DNA from: JAISGQ01 sp045604965
Lineage (GTDB): Bacteria; Bacillota; Clostridia; Oscillospirales; Acutalibacteraceae
Assembly (NCBI GenBank): GCA_045604965.1
Contig: JAZUPB010000028.1
Span: 1-17,250, forward strand
Reading direction: 5' to 3'
DNA: 17,250 nucleotides
The translations under genes were made by a program, and so were the position numbers. Below, piece after piece: positions 13,853-17,250 of the stretch (its first letter is position 1; each line of letters opens with the position of its first letter). The notes under the pieces were generated by a model. It saw only the letters and a list, made by a program, of their open reading frames with translations. It was not told the origin of the DNA and did no database searches.

Positions 13853-14386
13853 TTGAAAAAAGATTATTATTCGAGCATAATTGAAGAAACATTTTTTGAA
13901 TTGATTTCTGAATGGAGAGAATCTGGATTATCAGAAAAAGAAATAAGCGATAAGCTTAATCAAGAAAATATAAATCAAGCAACAAGAACACTCTATGAGC
14001 AAGCATCCAGCGATGTTCTCAAATTTTTTGTGGAAAAGAAGTTTGAAATATCGTGCAAAGAAAGAATTAAATCCGACAAATTTATTGCACATCATAATGA
14101 AATATGGGGAGAGTGTTTTGCTGTTTCAGAGACAATGTATGTAATGGCGGTTGAAGCGGCAGAAATATATAGTAAGTTTGTTGCTGACACAATACCTGAT
14201 GAAGAAAAATTGGATAAACAATATACCTTTTTAGTTCTTCAATATATACACGGACGCTGTTGTCAAGAATTTCTTGAGATACTCCATCTTATAAAAAATG
14301 GTTTTGCAGATGCCGCTTATGCACGATGGCGTTCAATGTATGAACTTTGCTGCATTGCTTGTTTTATAAAAAACAAGGCGAAGTAA
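13853..14386 (+). CDS. DUF5677-like protein, N-terminal part before a -1 frameshift
   Basis: A TTG start (13853) is preceded by GCGAGG at 8 bp. The 177-aa frame is largely helical: an N-terminal region (YYSSIIEETFFELISEWRESG) and, from about residue 130, the DUF5677-type segment (HGRCCQEFLEILHLIKNGFADAAYARWRSMYELCCIACFIKN) that should continue into the next reading frame. The frame ends at TAA 14384-14386, right after a run of six A. The next frame (14347-14841) continues the same domain, so the two form one gene of about 330 codons either broken by loss of one A or read through by -1 frameshifting at A AAA AAC. DUF5677 has no established activity. Confidence 0.65.
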   Translation: MKKDYYSSIIEETFFELISEWRESGLSEKEISDKLNQENINQATRTLYEQASSDVLKFFVEKKFEISCKERIKSDKFIAHHNEIWGECFAVSETMYVMAVEAAEIYSKFVADTIPDEEKLDKQYTFLVLQYIHGRCCQEFLEILHLIKNGFADAAYARWRSMYELCCIACFIKNKAK

Positions 14387-14841
14387 TTGCTAAACAATAT
14401 TTTGAACAAGCGCAAACAAACGACCAAAAATACCACTGGACAAAGGGCGCAAAAAATGCAGCCGGAAAAGAGATAAATATTACTACATTTCAAGGAATTC
14501 AGGATAACTGTGATATTGATGAATCATGGCGAAATCAATATAAACTTTCCTGTCTCGTTCTTCACGGCTCACCACAAGGAACTTTTAACAGGCTTTGTCT
14601 TAAAGAGGACCAATCAGTTATAGCTGTTGGTCAATCAGATTATGGGATTACAATCGCTGCGGAGCACTCCGCTATTTCTTTGCAATGGATAACATCTATG
14701 TTTTTAAATGTATTTCCAAGCTTAGATGCGATGGTCTATTCTAAAGTAATATATGATTGGGTTGAAGAAGTACGTAAAGTGTACTTCTCAACGGCAGATA
14801 TTTGCTTTAATGTAAATGAAGGTGTCGAGCATTCTGAATAA
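14347..14841 (+). CDS. DUF5677-like protein, C-terminal part after the frameshift
   Basis: The frame is open from 14347, but the domain-consistent sequence begins at about 14376 (QGEVIAKQYFEQAQ), directly continuing CFIKN of the preceding frame. It carries typical features of the domain's second half: a helix after the YELCCIACFI motif, LSCLVLHGSPQGTF around the conserved His, and a long C-terminal helix (LDAMVYSKVIYDWVEEVRKVYF). The apparent ATG at 14347 has no ribosome site and lies inside the coding sequence of the first part, so an independent protein is unlikely. It is followed by a good ribosome site for the next gene. Confidence 0.6.
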   Translation: MLHCLFYKKQGEVIAKQYFEQAQTNDQKYHWTKGAKNAAGKEINITTFQGIQDNCDIDESWRNQYKLSCLVLHGSPQGTFNRLCLKEDQSVIAVGQSDYGITIAAEHSAISLQWITSMFLNVFPSLDAMVYSKVIYDWVEEVRKVYFSTADICFNVNEGVEHSE

Positions 14842-14864
14842 ATAAGAAATAGGAGAGTAAAATA

Positions 14865-15491
14865 TTGTATGCATCTATAAATGGTTTCGATGGCTATTTG
14901 GCGTCAAGTGACGGATATATTGTTCGAATCAGTGGTAAACAATTGATTCCCCTTCAAGGACACTGCGCAAACCGCTTTGGCAAGCAGTATGTTTTTCTTA
15001 TGAAGCCGGATGGATTATATGCGCAAAGAGCCGTTGATAAGTTGATTATGGAAGCATTCTCACCCATAAGCGACTTTAAAATAATAGGACATAGAAACGG
15101 CGACATTTCGGATTGTCGTTTAGCTAATCTAATGTGGGTTAAGTACAGAAGATGTGAAAAATGCACGGACTTCGGTGTGTTGTGTAATAATTTTGATTCT
15201 TGCAAAATTGTTGCAGACCAAAAGGAACAAAAGTCAAAAAACAAGCCACCTTCTCAAGCAAAAGTTAATCGTAGCAAGAGAATGGCGGATATAGCAGATA
15301 AAGCAAGCAAAATAGATATTCAGTTAGTTAAAGCAAATCTCAGAGATATAGTAATCGAGCTTTGCAGCGGAGAACTTCCGGGCGAAATTCACGAAAGACT
15401 AACCCAAAAAGGATATACATTCAAATTGCAGTATATCTATAAAATAATGAGATTCATTGAAAGTAACGCAAAAGAGTTATATGTAAAATAG
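14865..15491 (+). CDS. NUMOD4/HNH-like protein with cysteine cluster
   Basis: TTG start at 14865, 7 bp after AGGAGAG; the nearby ATG at 14869 is out of frame. In the 208-aa protein, residues 5-30 (INGFDGYLASSDGYIVRIS) resemble the NUMOD4 motif of phage HNH endonucleases. Residues 50-92 follow the HNH_3 pattern: AVDKLIMEAFSP, then IGHRNGDISDCRLANLMWV with His76, Asn78 and Asn88. A CxxCx6Cx5C group (Cys97, 100, 107, 113) suggests a zinc site. The C-terminal third is helical and basic and could bind DNA (IHERLTQKGYTFKLQYIYKIM). It may be a DNA nickase or a domesticated homing-type protein; whether it is active is unclear. It is the last gene before the right att. Confidence 0.7.
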   Translation: MYASINGFDGYLASSDGYIVRISGKQLIPLQGHCANRFGKQYVFLMKPDGLYAQRAVDKLIMEAFSPISDFKIIGHRNGDISDCRLANLMWVKYRRCEKCTDFGVLCNNFDSCKIVADQKEQKSKNKPPSQAKVNRSKRMADIADKASKIDIQLVKANLRDIVIELCSGELPGEIHERLTQKGYTFKLQYIYKIMRFIESNAKELYVK

Positions 15492-15506
15492 TCGCACAGA
15501 ATCTTA

Positions 15507-15529
15507 GATTTTGGTGACTTAACAAAATC
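15507..15529. repeat. Perfect inverted repeat GATTTTG-N9-CAAAATC near right end
   Basis: GATTTTG (15507-15513) and CAAAATC (15523-15529) lie 16 bp after the HNH-like gene, with no T-run to make a terminator. The first arm reads on as GATTTTGGTGA, close to GATTTTGCGTGA at 1223-1234 beside the left att. It may be an arm site. The rest of 15530-15667 holds nothing I can identify. Confidence 0.4.
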
Positions 15530-15683
15530 ATAAACAAAAAATTCGATTATTAAACCTATTCACCAAAAAACTGTAAAAGACCACCTGCACCATACGAGTT
15601 ATCGCGTCCGATATATAGTATTATCCTCGTTATAATCACCCGACATATTGTGGTTATGCGATATCAAAAATTTGCCAATAATG

Positions 15684-15728
15684 ATGGGGTTCAAGAGGCC
15701 GCAGGTTCGACTCCTGTCACTCGGACCA
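15684..15728 (+). repeat. Right att site: 45-bp tRNA-Pro(GGG) 3'-half repeat
   Basis: It is identical over 45 bp to 1259-1303 and in the same orientation. The identity starts exactly at the anticodon loop and stops after CCA; the bases on both sides differ (G against A before, T against A after). No D-arm or CCGAGTG acceptor strand is found upstream, so this is an element end and not a whole tRNA gene. Confidence 0.88.
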
Positions 15729-15730
15729 TT

Positions 15731-15779
15731 TCGAGTGTTCATAACGTATCTGAGTGGTACGATATGAACACTCGATTTT
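15731..15779 (+). terminator. Terminator hairpin directly after right att
   Basis: TCGAGTGTTCAT (15731-15742) pairs perfectly with ATGAACACTCGA (15764-15775), with CGTA/TACG pairing inside, then TTTTC. It follows the tRNA fragment by 2 bp, as expected of the original tRNA terminator. Confidence 0.75.
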
Positions 15780-15800
15780 CATTTGATGATTTTTTACCGT

Positions 15801-15827
15801 GAGCAGGCTTTAGGTCTGCTCTTTTTT
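15801..15827 (+). terminator. Second terminator, convergent with the serine recombinase
   Basis: GAGCAG (15801-15806) pairs with CTGCTC (15816-15821), followed by six T. On the plus strand this stops rightward transcription just before the 3' end of the minus-strand recombinase gene; on the minus strand there is no matching U-tract. Confidence 0.7.
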
Positions 15828-15828
15828 G

Positions 15829-17250
15829 TTACGCCGAAGCGTTGTTAGGGATATACTCGATCTCTACGCCCTGCCGGACTCCTGCGATATAGTTTCTCTC
15901 AAAGGTTGCCTGCGGAATCTCGATATACCCGATGAAGCGGTAGTGAATCTTGATTCGCTGAGTACGATTCTTGCCTCTGCCCTCGATGTGGTGAACGTCA
16001 ATGTGGTCAATCAGTTCACGAAGCAACGGAGCGGTTATCATCTTCATTTCCATGAACTTACGAACAGCGGCGACAAACTGCTCCTGACCTCGCTGAATAC
16101 TGCTGAGATTATCGAGTGCTTCTCTTGTTGTGCGTATCTTCTCTTTCAGCTCCATGCGCTCAACCTCGTATTTGTGGGACAACTGCATAAACCACTCGTC
16201 TGTGACCTTGCCGTTGACATTGTCCTCATACACACGCTCGTACAGCCTTGCGACTTCCTCGTTGCGAACTATGGCTTTCTGCAAGGTGTCCTGCAGCAGC
16301 CGTTCTTCCGTTCGCATCTGTGCGTTTGTCTTCTGAGCAAGCATCTCTGCAAAGGCTTCTTCATCGTCCTCAAGGAATCTCGCAAGCCTGCGAAGCTCAA
16401 GCATTACCACCTGATAGATGGAATCTGCTCGGAGGTAGTGCGTCTTGTCGCAGGTGCCGCGATCACCTCTGTAGTTGGAGCAGCTGAAGTAGTGAATAAG
16501 CTCCTTGTCCTGTTTTACGTGATACCACAGCTTACTGCCGCAGTCTGCACAGTAAAGCAGGTCGCTGAACATATTCTTCTCGCCGTTCTTCTCTTTGGTT
16601 GAACGGCGCTTAGTTTTGCCTATAAGCTCCTGTACAAGTTCAAAAGTCTCTCGGTCGATTATTGGCTCGTGTACACCTTTGAATATCGCCCAGTTCTCTT
16701 CGGGGTTAGGGATTCTCGCCTTATTCTTGAACGACTTGGAATAGGTCTTGAAGTTGATAACATCACCGCAGTATTCCTGTTGTGCCAGCATCTTGGCGAT
16801 AGTCGATTTTGACCACTTGTACGGATTAGGCTGTGTTTTCTTGCCGCCTCGGTCAAGTCCCTTTGACTGCCAGTACGCCATCGGAACAAGAACTTCTCTT
16901 TCCTGCAGAATTCTGGCTATCGTCTCATTGCCCTTGCCCTCAAGACACATACGGAACACGTCACGGACAATCTGTGCTGCTTCGGGGTCGATCACCCAGC
17001 GCTTTTTGTTGTCCGGTGACTTCATATATCCATATGGAGGCTGTGACAAAGGCTCTCCCGAATTGCCGCGTATTCGATGTGACGATCTGACCTTTCGGCT
17101 GATGTCACGGGCGTACATCTCATTCATCACGTTGCGAAACGGTGCAAGCTCATTTTCGCCATCTGCGCTGTCCACACAATCGTTTATTGCAATGAAGCGG
17201 ATGTTTCGGTCGGGAAAGTAGGTGTCGGTGTAGTAGCCAACCTGCAGATA
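15829..17250 (-). CDS. Large serine recombinase, N-terminus beyond window
   Basis: The minus-strand frame is open to the window edge, so the start and catalytic serine lie beyond 17250; the GTG at 17175 is not the true start. The visible 473 codons begin in the catalytic domain (YLQVGYYTDTYFPDRNIRFIAIND, then APFRNVMNEMYARDISRKVRSS), continue with the Recombinase domain (GYMKSPDNKKRWVIDPEAAQIVRDVF, later YCGDVINFKTYSKSFKNK), a zinc ribbon (YCADCGSKLWYH...CSNYRGDRGTC), a coiled coil (about ALAQKTNAQMRTEERLLQDTLQKAIVRNEE) and a C-terminal DUF4368-like tail. This is the TndX/TnpX type that moves Tn5397- and Tn4451-like elements. It is outside the tRNA-Pro repeats and probably belongs to a neighbouring element. 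Base composition looks more GC-rich than the central element. Confidence 0.93.
   Translation of the reverse strand, partial: YLQVGYYTDTYFPDRNIRFIAINDCVDSADGENELAPFRNVMNEMYARDISRKVRSSHRIRGNSGEPLSQPPYGYMKSPDNKKRWVIDPEAAQIVRDVFRMCLEGKGNETIARILQEREVLVPMAYWQSKGLDRGGKKTQPNPYKWSKSTIAKMLAQQEYCGDVINFKTYSKSFKNKARIPNPEENWAIFKGVHEPIIDRETFELVQELIGKTKRRSTKEKNGEKNMFSDLLYCADCGSKLWYHVKQDKELIHYFSCSNYRGDRGTCDKTHYLRADSIYQVVMLELRRLARFLEDDEEAFAEMLAQKTNAQMRTEERLLQDTLQKAIVRNEEVARLYERVYEDNVNGKVTDEWFMQLSHKYEVERMELKEKIRTTREALDNLSSIQRGQEQFVAAVRKFMEMKMITAPLLRELIDHIDVHHIEGRGKNRTQRIKIHYRFIGYIEIPQATFERNYIAGVRQGVEIEYIPNNASA

Larger units (their letters stand above)
1259..15728 (+). mobile_element. Integrative element in tRNA-Pro, with Int/Xis, Rep and R-M cargo
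   Basis: The limits are the two perfect 45-bp tRNA-Pro 3'-half repeats. The interior encodes a 432-aa tyrosine integrase overlapping an Xis-like HTH gene near the right end, a second tyrosine recombinase, a rolling-circle Rep, a small serine resolvase, an XRE repressor and a restriction-modification cassette. No VirB4, VirD4/TcpA coupling protein or classical MobA-type relaxase is seen, so it looks like a genomic island or mobilizable integrative element rather than a self-transmissible ICE. The HUH Rep could serve replication or mobilisation of the excised circle (inference). Flanking DNA on both sides also carries mobile-element-type genes. Confidence 0.8.

Noticed and set aside
15826..16602. 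258-codon plus-strand ORF antisense to the large serine recombinase
   Set aside because: It is a shadow of a well-supported gene on the other strand; it has no ribosome site and a composition unlike a real protein.

Overview
The window looks like accessory DNA from a gut-type member of the Bacillota, class Clostridia. This is inferred from strong AGGAG-type ribosome binding sites, moderate to low GC, and the families present (DUF1016 nuclease, large serine recombinase of the TndX/TnpX kind, clostridial rolling-circle Rep, Xis-like small HTH proteins). No housekeeping gene is present.

The main structure is an integrated element of about 14.4 kb bounded by two perfect 45-bp direct repeats (1259-1303 and 15684-15728). 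Each repeat is the 3' half of a tRNA-Pro(GGG) gene, from the anticodon loop to the encoded CCA. Each is followed by a terminator hairpin, and neither has a tRNA 5' half beside it. The window therefore seems to be a stretch of tandemly accreted elements sharing one tRNA-Pro target: a left neighbour (1-1258, carrying a DUF1016/YhcG nuclease), the central element, and a right neighbour that starts with a large serine recombinase (15829-17250, minus strand, incomplete).

Inside the central element, left to right: an XRE repressor divergent from a SLOG-like protein gene (1.6-2.5 kb); a consensus promoter and structured leader driving four small genes, of which only an HD-domain protein is recognisable and one looks like a divergent PD-(D/E)xK nuclease (2.5-4.8 kb); a hairpin-rich intergenic region; a 306-aa tyrosine recombinase (5.1-6.0 kb); a restriction-modification cassette framed by two terminators (6.1-9.9 kb) with a small HTH protein, a C5-cytosine methyltransferase, a DUF3883-type PD-(D/E)xK endonuclease and a second C5 methyltransferase, all overlapping; then on the minus strand a small serine resolvase and an HUH rolling-circle Rep with an unusual aromatic-rich C-terminus (9.9-11.8 kb); a hairpin region that could be its double-strand origin; the integrase and Xis-like gene (12.1-13.6 kb); a DUF5677-like gene split by a -1 frameshift at A AAA AAC (13.9-14.8 kb); and an HNH/NUMOD4-like gene with a cysteine cluster (14.9-15.5 kb).

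Working model (inference): the 432-aa integrase and the Xis-like protein move the element in and out of tRNA-Pro, Rep and the resolvase copy and resolve the excised circle, and the M-R-M cassette stabilises the element and defends the host. The most noteworthy points are the tRNA half repeats without a complete tRNA, the two-methyltransferase DUF3883 system, the Rep with its extension and upstream hairpin, the strong promoter and leader RNA, and the in-frame slippery heptamer in the DUF5677 gene.
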